64,000 nt of DNA from Pieris napi (taxonomy: Eukaryota > Arthropoda > Insecta > Lepidoptera > Pieridae). The notes below the pieces were generated by a model that was not told where the DNA came from, did no database searches, and saw only the letters and a list, made by a program, of their open reading frames with translations. The translations under genes and the position numbers were made by a program. Below are positions 23,620 to 36,100 of the stretch, in pieces (positions within the stretch are counted from its first letter, which is position 1; the number at the start of each line of letters is the position of its first letter). Location: contig NC_062247.1 in the NCBI RefSeq assembly GCF_905475465.1, positions 3,224,001 through 3,288,000 of the forward strand, written 5' to 3'.

Positions 23620-26600
23620 ATTACTACCCACATATTAAATACATAGGGATTTTCAGGCCGAATTGTTTTACGATTACTAAGTAAATATAATATTATTTCA
23701 TTTGACAGGAAATTAAAATTCATTTGGATTTAGTAATTTATAACGTAATGACGCATGTCTTGGCTGATTGTAAAAAAAAATCAAATATATAGTATGTTAG
23801 TCAGGGATAATGTAGCATTCTAATAGTGAAATAATGTTTCAAATTGGTCCAGAACTTTTGAGTTTATTCGTTTCAAACATACGTACCTATATAACAATAG
23901 ATCAAATTTTATTAAAATAATGATTAAATACGATCCAATAATAAACAACAATTTATTTTATGTTAAACGTATTACTGTAGCATCGTAGATAGTAAACACA
24001 ATTTAATTTTTTAAAGGAGGTGATTTAAAGTCTATAAAAAAATGATTCATCGATCCTTTTCACTTGATAGATTAACCCCAAATTCGTAGAACGTATAGGC
24101 GATATTACTAAACATTCTCCTATTATTTAAACGCATAAACTTTGGGTAGGGAAAATAAAGACATGATAATTAAAACTGTGTATTTTAAAATAGGTTGAAA
24201 AATAAACTTGATGCGAAAAAAAACACGAAATTGTATTAACATGTTTTTAGTGATTCTAATGAAACTAATGCGATATTTACAGCCGACAAACAAAATCCTT
24301 ATTCTATTGTTGATGCAGGTCAATCGTTAACATTGACTAAATAAAATAATATAATTATAGATTCTTGATTAACAATGCCTTGTAAAATATAGCCAGATAT
24401 TTGTAAACGCGCAATATTTAAATTTTTTGGCATTAAATGTAGTTATAAAATTGTCATACTTCATGAACTTCGTATTTTTCAGCCATACATTAAATGTATT
24501 ACTGAATTCAAACTTATTTTGAGTAACGTCAGTTATGTATGTTAAAATAATCTGTGATGAATCTCCGGCACAGCCAGAGTACTGTCATGTTAGTTTGACA
24601 GATGTCAAAATCGAGCTATATTTTACGCGGTTTTAAGAACTCTAGCGAAAAAGGCGCTAAGCACCTCATGACGCCGGACGATATTTCGTAGAAATAGTAA
24701 ACAAAGCAAAAATATTCGATTTTCATTAGCATTAGTGATATTGTTATTACGAAATAAAACGTGCGAAGAATTTAAATCGGTTGCTTTGTTTTAGTGCCCT
24801 ACAGAGTTCAGTTACACCACTATGGATTTGCCTTAATATATTAAAAAACAATCTCAATAGATTTTATCTTGACAACAATCTTAATCATATTCACCTGCAT
24901 CCAATACAAAATATAAATCTATCATTTCACTAATTTACGCTAATTACACAATGTATTTAGAAATATCGCTAATATGATACATAACTCGTAGATAAAAACA
25001 ATACCTATTATTATTTACACAATTTGTCATAATCTATTAATGGCACGGTCAATGCACATTTTCACGATAGTATGAAGATACCACTCACCCATTAGGCGAG
25101 TATTGGTACTTCAATCATTCATTCGAGTACAGCGTAGCTTATCTGCTATAAAATTGGTATCTGTACTTTAAATTTTCTTTGTAAAACGTCAACATATAAA
25201 GTTTTCATCCCAAGCATAAAATTTTAATACTGTTTATTAAGGAAATAGTCAGGTTAAATGGAAATTTAATATTTTTTAACTACCCTCAATGTACTTGAAA
25301 CTTGATTGTACGTCCTGAAATATTAATTTTCACAAAAAACTGTGAAAACAGAAGGAAAATAGTGTTGTACATTTTAAATGTAATTAACCCGACGAAAGAT
25401 TGTTTCATTTAGGCCAACATTGAAGGACAAGTTTATATGCGATACACCCGTCTATATATAAAATAAAACAGGCATAGCATATAGCATTTTGCAGTACCTA
25501 GCATATGCTACAGGAAGACTGATAGCGTTGTAATATTTAAATACATACTTTTATGTAATCAAGGGTATACTGAATTATAGACCGTCATTTAATATGACAA
25601 TAATATATATTGTCTGAATCAAGTACCTCGTACGTAATTAAGCTTTTAAAGTTTGACTCGATATACACAATATTAATTGCGAATAAAACCCTGCTTGTAC
25701 ATTGCATTCTATTTATACTAGTTTAAACGTATCTATTTCCATTCACCATACACGTACACGAACGTTTAGCTTAATGAGAAAATATCTTCATATTAGTGGA
25801 AGTTTTTGAGACATTTTCTCACGGCAACGTTGGTTTTCTATGGGTGAATGGTAATGATAAGTTGTAGTAAACTTAAACAAAAACTGCTATAACAGAGCTT
25901 TAGCCTAAAATTATTATGCACCATTGAAAATTACAACCCGCTATATGTGAATGCAGCTCGAAATATCTGAGATCAAACTAAACTATGCCAAAATTGATAA
26001 CTAAATTCAGAGTTTCGTGTAACATAAAACTTGTAACATTCACATTCCACACCTTAACATAAATCTTAAATCTAATAATTTGTGCGTATGAGTAAATATA
26101 CAAGGCGAGATGAACGAAAAACTTTCAGAGAAAATTCAGTATTTTTAAGAAATATAAAACCTCATAATTTAATTCAATCTACATATCAACTTATATACAC
26201 TGAGTTCGCAACTCAACATTAATTTAGGTGAATTGGCAGTCGTACTTTCATTTAGATTAAAAAAAATACGTTCAAAAACGTTACTTAACACTAAATAATA
26301 ATAATAATTGTAGCAACCAAACCCATTTTCATACATTGAACTTTATAAATCGTTGGCGTAATTACATTTAAAAGGGCAATTTAAATTTAATACTATTTTA
26401 AAACGAAAGTAAAAATCACGAATATAATACAATGACATGTAAATATTTATACATAACTTACTAATTTATACGTTATTGCTTGAGCATTTTAAGACTACCT
26501 CACTCATTGGTAATTTAGGAAGTTAATAAAATGGATATGTAGGTTTCAAGAAGAGAAAAGTATAAGAAAGTGTGTAGGAAAGAAAATTAATATATCTCCA

Positions 26601-27017
26601 AAACTCGACACGTACATTTTAAAATTTATTTATAATTTCTACTTTGGCGGCATTTAGCAAAAAAATAATTTTACTATATATTAGCTATGTATATGTTATA
26701 TTTAAGTACAAGTAAATAGGCAAGAGATGCTGTTTTATATCCAAATATTTACGTTTGAAAGTAGTTTCATTTGATTACGAATTTAATGCAGAAAAAAAAT
26801 TGAATTTGTATAACAGATCTGAATATATCCTATGACTATTCTTGCCCTTTACAATATTTTACATTCTGGTCCGAATCGCACACAAATCAACATTGTAGTA
26901 CTTTTGTACTGTACCAACATTTGTAAACGTTTTAAAACATAATGTACATACATATAAAAATATGTCATTTCATTAGCCTCATGAGTCGAGTAATTTTCAC
27001 AGAAAACACTTTCACAG
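23620..27017. other. Intergenic region between GOT2 and EMSY 3' ends
   Basis: About 3.4 kb between two convergent genes. It is AT-rich with scattered stops in all frames. I see no coding exon, RNA gene or clear repeat family. The part next to 27018 is probably the EMSY 3' UTR. Confidence 0.55.
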
Positions 27018-30000
27018 TCACTCGCTAGTCATAGGCAATCGTTCAACCGTCTGTGAGTCCGAGGAGTTAGCGGAGTCCTCTGCTAGGAGGCGGCTCAATT
27101 GATCGTCTAGAATATCGCGTCGAGGCTCACGCCGGCCCTCAGGGAATTCATCATCGGCCATCAAACTCTCATCTAAATACGAAAACGAGTCAAGGTTTAT
27201 GTCAGTCGTCGAAATTGCCGTGCTATAAACGTCTATTCGTTTCTGCTGGCTTTGTTCCTCGGCCACCTTTTGCGTAAGTTTCGCTTTCGCCTTAGACAAC
27301 GCTTCGGACTCGGATTTGTCGATTTTATTACTCTGTGCGGCTTTTTTCGATTTGAGCGCGAACGAGGAGTCATTACTCGACGAACCATCGTCTTGGAGCT
27401 GACTGAGTAACGTCCTCGTGGCTAGAGACATGCTCCCCCCACTATACAATTCACCGGTCATCCCTAAAATAGCAATAGTTCAATTTTACCCAAGTCTTTA
27501 CTGATATTGAGGAAATATTTGTGCAAAAAAAAATTGTTACGAGCAGAAAAGAGCGATGGCTCCGAGTTCAATAAAAGCTTCACTGTTCACCTATTTCACA
27601 AATAAAATAAACTAAATAAGGGATACCTACGAACCGCTCAGGGTATAATGAAGTTCATAAATTGAAAAAGCAGGTTTTTTTAGTATTGTCTTTTATTGAC
27701 ATAACCTTTACACATTTAAAGAAAAAACTTTTTAACCGTGACCACGCACGCTGTAAAGCACGCGAAACGTCGGTTATAATAATACATAACTTTAATCCGG
27801 TTAAAAAGTTTCTTCTTAACAGGTTTTTTTTTGTTTGGAGTCCGTACGATACATTGCGCGGTTACGATTTATAATTTCCGTAAAACAAACACGAAAAATG
27901 CCCCGAAGCGGTTCTTAGATACCCGGTATAAAATGCTTTTTATATAAAAACAAATAATATTCATAGAAATACATGTTTGTTTATTATTGAGTGAATATTT
28001 TCGTAAATATATTAATATACTTCAAAATCAGTTGATTGTGATGACTTATGAACGCAACTTACCTCTCTGAGTTTCTTGGTGAACGCTATCTTGTGACGAA
28101 TGATCACTCTTGTTCTTTCCATCAGCCATAAATTCGGTCTCACTCTCACTGGACATACCAAGATCTAAATGTAACGAGTTCAATTTGTCATCGGTTTTTT
28201 TGCTATCGGGAACTGATTCGATTTCCATATCCCAATGACCGGGCGAATCTTTGGCTTCATTCTGGCGATTTCCATCTTTCTCCAAAGATGCAGTTGAATC
28301 TAAACTGCTCGCATTGCCCTCTCCCGGGTGAGTATCGAATAACACTGGCGTTTCTTGTGTTATAATATGACTCGGTTTATTCTCCTCTGGCGTAGGTTTT
28401 TGTATGTGACTATCTATTATTTCGGACATAGTTGTAGTCTTTCCCGATTGCTCATTGTTCAGTTCCAACACAATTACATTGGATTTAGACAGCTCTCCCT
28501 GTTCCGACTTAGCTTGCAACAATTGGTTTACATTCTTCCCCATAATAATTTTTGACATATCATTGCCGTTCTTCGTAAATTTTAAGGTTTTTCCGAGGTT
28601 TGCGCTCTTCTGAACAACTATTACGTTGCCTTTCGAACTGACCGGTCTAACTATGGGGCTTATAATTTTTTGTGTCGGCGTTAGACCTTTAACCGGAACT
28701 ATGTCAGCTAAATTGGCAGTTTTTATTGGCTCCGTCCCAAGAATTTTAGGGCTGGAAGCACTGACTATAGTCGGTTTCAATGTTGAAGCTGGATGAAATT
28801 TTGATGTCGGCATCGTGTTAGGTTGTGAACTAACCGATACGAGCTTCATGGCTTGAGAAACTCCTTTAAAGTGGAACAAGGGACCTTCTTTGGTCGACTT
28901 TGCAGGCAAAACAACCATTGTTTTTCCAGACTTAGGATTCACAAATGTTTTTGCTGAAACTTTTAAATCTGTAGCGGGAATACCCTTCGGGGTCAAAGTT
29001 TCGGAAGTGGGAGGTGAATAGTTATTTGAACTGACTGGGGTTGAGGATTTCATGGATGTAGTAGTCGACGATGATGTTATTACGAATTTTGGATGCGATA
29101 TTCTCGTATCGATTGGGGCTTTAGAGACAACGACCATTTTATCGGATATGGTTTTAACGGGCGTTGCAGACGTTCTAACTTTCGGAATCGAACCTATGAC
29201 TTTCGCCGCAACTAATTTCCTCGCATTCAACGTTTTTTGAGCGGAACTCGGCGCCACGACGACTTGTCTGTTCGCGAGTATTTTTATATTGTCATTTGGT
29301 TTTTGTACAATTTTAATGTCAGGCACCGGGACTTTCTTTTCAGAGTCTCTGCTTTTGAGAATAATTTGGGACGCCTTGACCGTGTTTAGTGGTTGCTTTG
29401 CAATAGGAGTGCTTTGTGCTTGCAATGATTTTGGATCATCCGGATGTGCGTTTTCCGAAAGCCCTAACTCATGTGGAACGGTAGCGGGTTGCGTTAACAA
29501 ATGCATTGTGGGAGACTCGCTAACCATTCCGGGTGAGGACTTTACTTTTGGTTTAAATTCATCTACAAAATCTCTGTTTTTGTTAGACAATATGGATTGG
29601 GCGTAACTAGCCTGGAAGGTATTGGGTGGACCAGAGTATTCCATTTGCAAAGAGACTGGATTGAACTGTTTTGCGGGTGGAGATTGAACATCTTTCGGTT
29701 GCTTTTTCTGACGAGGAGCCCTAGGCTTTTGGACTTTAGGTTTTTGCTGTCTAGGCGCTCGCGTCTGACACGGCTTACTTGAAACTTTACTAACTTGATT
29801 ATATGAATGTTTGGACTGGCTTGATTGTTTACCTGTAAGAAAATTCAATTTAGATTGTATTTATCATTATGAAATTTCAAAATAATTACCAAAATACTTA
29901 CTGGAAGTGGGTTGTGAATATTTTGAATAAACTTGTGATAAGTTTACATGTTTCTGATGCATATTAACAGGAATATTTCTCATATTTTTAACTGGTGTGA

Positions 30001-31797
30001 TGGTGTCCTCAAATTCATCATCCTCTGCTAATTTCCGTTTTCGACAAATTATTTCAGTTTCCCATATCTGAAAAGAATTTTGAGTAACATAAAATTTAAA
30101 AATAGTTTATTATAATTTGATAACTTACTATAGTGACATACTCTCATTTTATTTAATTACAATATTACAATGTGATAATAAAATAAAATTTTCTGTATTT
30201 AAACATACAATTAACTTTAATAATAATAAATAAAATATTAAAAACAAAGTTTCTAGTTATTAAAAAATTTCGCATAAGAAAAGAGAAAAATAATTCTTTC
30301 ATAAATATTTAAGTATGTATATTCCTTAAACTGGCGCAGGTGAACTAAGCAACATTAAAAAAAGTTTACAAACTTTGCTTGAATGGTCTTCAGTAGCAAT
30401 GGGAGGATAAACATCATCCATTTTCTCACTGCATTCTAAAGCAGACTCAGCAGTTTCTGGATCTGGCATTTCTACTTCCTTTGAAACTGGTGTTATAAGT
30501 TTGTCTTCCATTTTTTTAAGTTCCTTATTTTCAGCTGCTGTTACTTCCGCTACCTTATCCGCAATCTCTGTGTACATGGTCTGAGCAATACCACGTGGCA
30601 TCAGAGGTATAATTCGACGTCCCTCGCTGATCCATGCTAGCCCTGTGTTTGGACCAGCTATGCTGGAAATTAATTTAAATTTTACCTACAACACCTAACA
30701 TGTACTTTAAATGCACACTTACAATGGCTTTCTTATTTGATGGACAAAGCATGTGTTTTACTGCTAAGTAGTATAGAATTTCTTTAAAGGTCTTAGTGAA
30801 TATAAATATGTTTAATTAAATGCTTCCTCACAACTGCCTCAAGTCAACAACAATTATTGTACTTTATACAAAAAAATCATAATGTCTTATAGTTATCTTA
30901 TGTAATAAGAAAACTAAAATATATATATGTTTAGCCATAATTTATATAATTTTAGGTTAAAATAATTAGCCACTCTATTTACCATGCAGTTGCTGTTCCA
31001 ATTTAAACAATTTTAAATTACAACACATGGTTCATAAATTAAAATATTTAAACACTTAATTAAATACTGTAAAATACAAAAATCATATTGTGACAGTTAT
31101 TTCTTTTGATAGGTTAGATGTCAATATGAAAACTATAAAAATGTTAACTTAGTTTTAGATACATACTATTCATTGATTGAAACCTAAATAGTATAAAATA
31201 AAAGAAGAACATTCTACATGGCTGTATAGATTTTAAAATAAATACTTTTGCAAATACATACAATTCACAAGTCTTGATCCATTTCTTATAGGAAAGCATT
31301 GAAGTGAATATTAACTCTAAAATTAGCTTAGCTATTCATGTTAAAACAGAGCATGCAGCCATCTTTGACTGAGCTTAGGGAAGATAAAAAGTTGATCTTA
31401 AGTTTTCTCTATTTAATGAAAAAATTAAACTTACTGCTCAGCTATTGTTGCTAAGAGCTCGTCATTAGACACGCGTCGCGCTTCAGCACTGTGGCGGTCA
31501 TGGCTTATATGCAAAACGGCGCGCAGTTCCTCGAGTAACTTTTTTCTATCTTCTTCCAATGCCCCTTGCGCTCTAAACACGCTTATCATATTCGAATATG
31601 CTTCTAACTCTGTAAAGACACATACCTATTTATATACATTGAAATAACATTCATAATTTCGAGAAAAGATAGCTTGTATTGAGTTCAGAAAAGCATAGGA
31701 GGGAAAATGAATGCCATTATAAAACTAAATATATACCAAGTCTTCTGAGCGTCCGGCGACATTCGTCGCGTGTCATATTTAATAAAACGGGCCACAT
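27018..31797 (-). CDS. EMSY: EMSY-like ENT-domain chromatin protein
   Basis: EMSY is a nuclear transcriptional repressor that binds BRCA2 in vertebrates and works with Sin3/HDAC and KDM5-type complexes. Exons on the minus strand: 31797-31737, 31609-31435, 30662-30374, 30067-29902, 29832-28063, 27463-27018. They total 2907 nt, or 968 residues plus stop, with consistent phases. The ENT domain spans about residues 8-105: MTRDECRRTLRRLELEAYSN, FRAQGALEEDRKKLLEELRA, RVSNDELLATIAE, then GPNTGLAWISEGRRIIPLMP. Exon 4 carries a basic KRKLAEDDEFED stretch. Exon 5 is low-complexity, rich in Lys/Ser/Thr/Pro, and contains NVIVVQKS...KNVNQLLQ near residue 633. This resembles a conserved patch of vertebrate EMSY. 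The C-terminus is acidic/Ser-rich. The exon 3 donor is GTTTGT, which is weak but required by phase. Head-to-head with CENP-I. Confidence 0.9.
27725..27811. repeat. Inverted repeat with GCGAAACGTCGG core
   Basis: 14-base arms AAACTTTTTAACCG and CGGTTAAAAAGTTT enclose ACGCACGCTGTAAAGCACGC then GAAACGTCGG. The GAAACGTC string recalls motifs near Penelope-like and ribozyme-bearing elements, but no full element is present. It lies in EMSY intron 5. Confidence 0.5.
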
Positions 31798-33181
31798 GTT
31801 TATTACTTGGACTAAAACAGTCTCAAATTAATAGTGGATTATATGATTTGAACCACATTTCTCTAAAATATCTTACTGGCAAAAATATCCATACTGTTTA
31901 CTTCACATCAAACGACAATTCGTTTAGTTTGACACTTAAGAAAACGGATAGCTTGAATATTGTCTTTGGTTTTGGGATGACAGTTTTTAAATCAGAAATT
32001 TACATTTCGTTCTAGTATTGGTATTTAAACTGATCGGTTTATTTATAGTGATTGTAGATTTTAAAAATATAAGAAAAGAACGAATTAATATATTTTTCAA
32101 CGTTAGAAATAAAATTAGAAACATACTGGTTTTTTTTACAAAGCAATTATGCTTACACCTACAAGCTTTTACAAGTCAACTGAATTCCTTTAATCATACA
32201 TTATTTGTGAATCAAAATCTAATTGTTTCAGCAGATTACCCATGTGTCTTGTCTACAATGATTTATAATTAAAACTATTAAATTTACTATGAACTTTCGG
32301 TCTTTCGGTACAGCTATTTTAAGGTGTAGATTTAATGGAAAATGTTTGTATTTAGATTATTTGTTTATAGGCTCTAGGTTTAAGAAACAAAAAATATATT
32401 ATCTCGGCTACCTTAATCTAATAGTATAATATAGTCATTTGTCAAAATAGAGAAGATAGAAATGAAAGGAAAAATCTACTCAAAAATATTTAAGTACAAA
32501 CTACCTAATTTTATTTTTTTTCACTTGAATGGTAACATTTATAGTTTAATACTATAGACAATATATGTATTACTGTCACTATATTACACAGTACTGTCGA
32601 CAAACTTATTTTTATATTTGAACAAGACATTAATATTATCTCATATATAAACTAATTTATGTCATTTAATTAAGAATTAAATACTGCTCAGCTAAATATT
32701 TCAACAATATTGTATCAGGCCGTAGACAAATAATTGAAGGGATAAATATAACTTATCAACAGTTGTTTATCGAAACCTAGAAATAAAATGTTTACAGAAA
32801 TGAGACAAAAAATAATGCATAGCAAAGGTACTACTGTACAATTTTCTTATTTTACATCAACTCAGAATTGTATTCTATGCAGATTACCTATATGTTAACT
32901 AGTAATAATAATATAACTGCAAGCTGTGGTACAAAGACGTAATTTAAATGTCAATGTTGGCCTAAAGGTCTAGATACCAGGCCATAAACTCCAAAAAAAA
33001 AAAAAAATTTAAATGTCAATTTCAAAGTCACTAGTTTGCGTCAAATGTGCATCCAAAAAGCTAACGACCAACGGCAAACGGTTATATTTGAATTTTGTTT
33101 TGGTTTTCAAAGCTTTCAGAATTTAGAATATGTTTTGAGAAGTCAGTGAATATCTAAATTGTTTTTATTTAGCTTTACAAT
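31798..33181. promoter_or_regulatory. Divergent intergenic region of EMSY and CENP-I
   Basis: 1384 bases between facing-away start codons, AT-rich. The frames 31770-32015 and 32018-32272 have no recognisable domains or coding bias. A short retro-insertion with target duplication sits at 32942-33020. Promoter elements could not be identified. Confidence 0.6.
32956..33006 (+). mobile_element. Short poly(A)-tailed retro-insertion with target duplication
   Basis: GTTGGCCTAAAGGTCTAGAT and a further ~17 bases are followed by about 15 A. The direct repeat ATTTAAATGTCAAT flanks it on both sides (32942-32955 and 33007-33020). This is the mark of LINE-machinery insertion of a truncated RNA, probably a SINE tail. 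It lies 176-226 bases before the CENP-I ATG. Confidence 0.8.
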
Positions 33182-36100
33182 ATGACCGATGTAGAGGAAA
33201 TAATTGACTATATTAAATCATTGAAGAAAGGTTTTGACAAAGAGTTATTTGAGTGTAAATTAGAAGAACTCGCCTATGTTGCCCAAAACACTGGGTTGGA
33301 CGATGCCAATTTTCATATTCTATTTAAGCTTTGGCTGAACTTAAATATACGTATGTTATATTTAAATATAGCAATACCCAATGTATTGCAATAATCAGAA
33401 ACTGTTGATTTTTTTCTGATAAATGAAACAATCCTTCTATATTGCAGCAATAAGAAAATGGATGAACCTTGGTTGCTGTATTATTCCACAGGAAAAAGTA
33501 GGACAGAACTCTGTAGAATATGCTTTAAGATGGTTGCTAGCGAATAATAGGAATCCAACATTTCATCCCAGAATTTGTTTTGTTTTGGACTGGTTAACAG
33601 GTATGTAAATGCACTAGTAACTAAGTACAATCTAAATCATTATAACTATAGAAATATCTGTGCCTTTACCTTTTTGTGAGAGATATAGTTTTATGAATTA
33701 GGGGAAGATTTCAGCATTCTCTCATTTATAGGGAACATAATTATTTGTTTTGTTTTAGTTGCTATGGATGCTGACTCAATTAATAGCACTGCACTTGACA
33801 TGGGTTATGTGATATTTTATAGTTTTTTATTCTCTGAGAAATTGGTAAGATTTTTTTCTATTTATATTATATAATATACTACTATAATCCTAATTTTTCC
33901 TATGTTTAAGTGATGTTAAAATTACCTTAGTTGAAGTTGGTTAAACCAAGAGCTTGACCTCTTCGCCACAAAGATAGTTTGGCTTAGTGGTCAAGCTTAG
34001 CCTAGGTCAAGAAACATAAGAATGATTATACCTTTTTTAGAAACCAATGGTGACTAGAGGTTTTAAAATACTTGTTAAATATTAAATATTCTTTTCAGAC
34101 ATCTCATGTAATAAAACTGATATATGTTTTGACTAAACCTTTTGATGTGACTAGAAAAAATGTATTGGAAATTCTTAAAGAGGTTAAAAAAAGAGAAGGC
34201 AAGAAAGTAAGTGGACATTTCATTAAATATTAATGTACCTGCATTGTTTTTTGATTAAAATAATTGTTACTTAAAATATGTTCCTTCTATGCCTATGTTA
34301 TCAATATAAATGTAAAAAAATTAGGCAATTCTTGAAGACAAGTAAAAGTACAAAAATATATTTTTTATAATACATAAAATAATATAATACATAATATAAT
34401 ATTTTTATAATATATAATGGCAAGCTGGTATTGTTATATCAACAAATAAATCATTTTTTCTTCAGAGTTTAGTTAGACAGCTGCAAGTTCTCCTTGGTTT
34501 GTTTAAAACATACAAGCCAGAATGTGTTCCAGAACAAATGCCTTCATTTTCTGTTCATACAGCATTTAAAAAACTTAATGTTCAACTTGTTGAAAGATTC
34601 AAGATGTGTCAGGTATGTTAAATATTTAATTAAAAAAATTATTTACTATTCATTTCTTTATAGACAATAGAAAAAAAGTTTTTACTTAAACACATAAATA
34701 CAGACAATATCTAAATTTGTCTAGTGCAGTGTTTTTAATTTGTCAAATGTCAAAAAATGGACGGCGAAAAGAACTAATATAACAAAGTGGAGGTTCTTGC
34801 CAAAGCTTGAGGAGCTGTTGCGGCTTGATGATGATGAAATGTCTGTTGAGTACGAACAATTTGTTTTTTATTAAATAATAAAAAAATTCAGTCAGTCATA
34901 TTTATTACAGATTAGACAAAATAACAACAGCCAGGTGAAACTAAAGCTGGTATGGGGTGATCTGGGAATGGTGAGTTTATAAATATATAACTACTAGCTG
35001 ACCTGACCTGGCAAACGTCGTTTTGCCATGTATATCATTTATAATAAAAAATAAAATAATAATATATTTAAAAAGAATAATAATTTAGGGGTGGACTACC
35101 CTTAACATTTAGGAGGATGAAAAATAGATGTTGTCCGATTCTCAGACATACCCAATATGCACACAAAATTTAATAAGAATCGGTCAAGCCGTTTCGGAGG
35201 AGTTTAACTACAAACACCGCGACACGAGAATTTTATATATTAGATACACAAAGAAAATTATGTAAAATATAATCTTGTATCTTACTTATAAAATGGTAAT
35301 GTTAAGATACTTTTTCACTTTGTGAACTAAAATGCTATAATAACTTTTTAGGGAAAGACAAACAAAAAACATGGTCCTCTGGTACCTAGTTTGGAGTTTG
35401 TGCAAATGGGGTCGACACAATACAATCGAAATATACCACAGAAAACTTATTTGGATTTTTCTGAGTAAGTACACATCTACACTAATGTTAGGAGATTTTT
35501 TTAAAGTTCCTACTTTACTAATCTTTATAAGAAAAATCATCCTTACGAAAATTACAAAAATATAAAATTGGTGGCTCTATAACCCTTGGATATGGTCTTT
35601 TATGTTATTTTTGTGTCCGTTTTGTGATCTTTTTTTATTTCTAAGGTGCCTTTCAAGTATTACGTAAGTACTATAGGGGGGAGGGGGGTTTGAGTCTTTG
35701 ATTTTCTTATTTGGTTTTTACGTCAACAGTAATTATTTACTTTTTTACACATATTACCCACACATTGTCTATGCTTGAAAACGAAATGCATTTTCGAGGA
35801 TTCCTACATAAATATAATACGTTTATGTACTATTATTTTTGAGAGCTTTGCCTAGTTTTGCTGACAAGAGAAGGGGGGAGGGGGCAAGTGGGTGATCAGG
35901 CTTCTGCGTCCGACACATGCCGTTGTTTTTTATGGCTCAGAATGTTTTTCTTCATCGTATGAGCCAGTTAATTACATATGTGCAATACTTTTCTTTCCAT
36001 GGTATAAGAAGCGCATTGGTGCAACCGTCATTCGAACAACGTCAGGTTTGAGAGTCGCACGCACAAGCCACTTGGCTAACACTGCTCTCTTAATAAAAAA

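Noticed and set aside
28355..29782. Plus-strand ORFs opposite the EMSY large exon
   Set aside because: Shadows of the 1770-base minus-strand coding exon; no family match.
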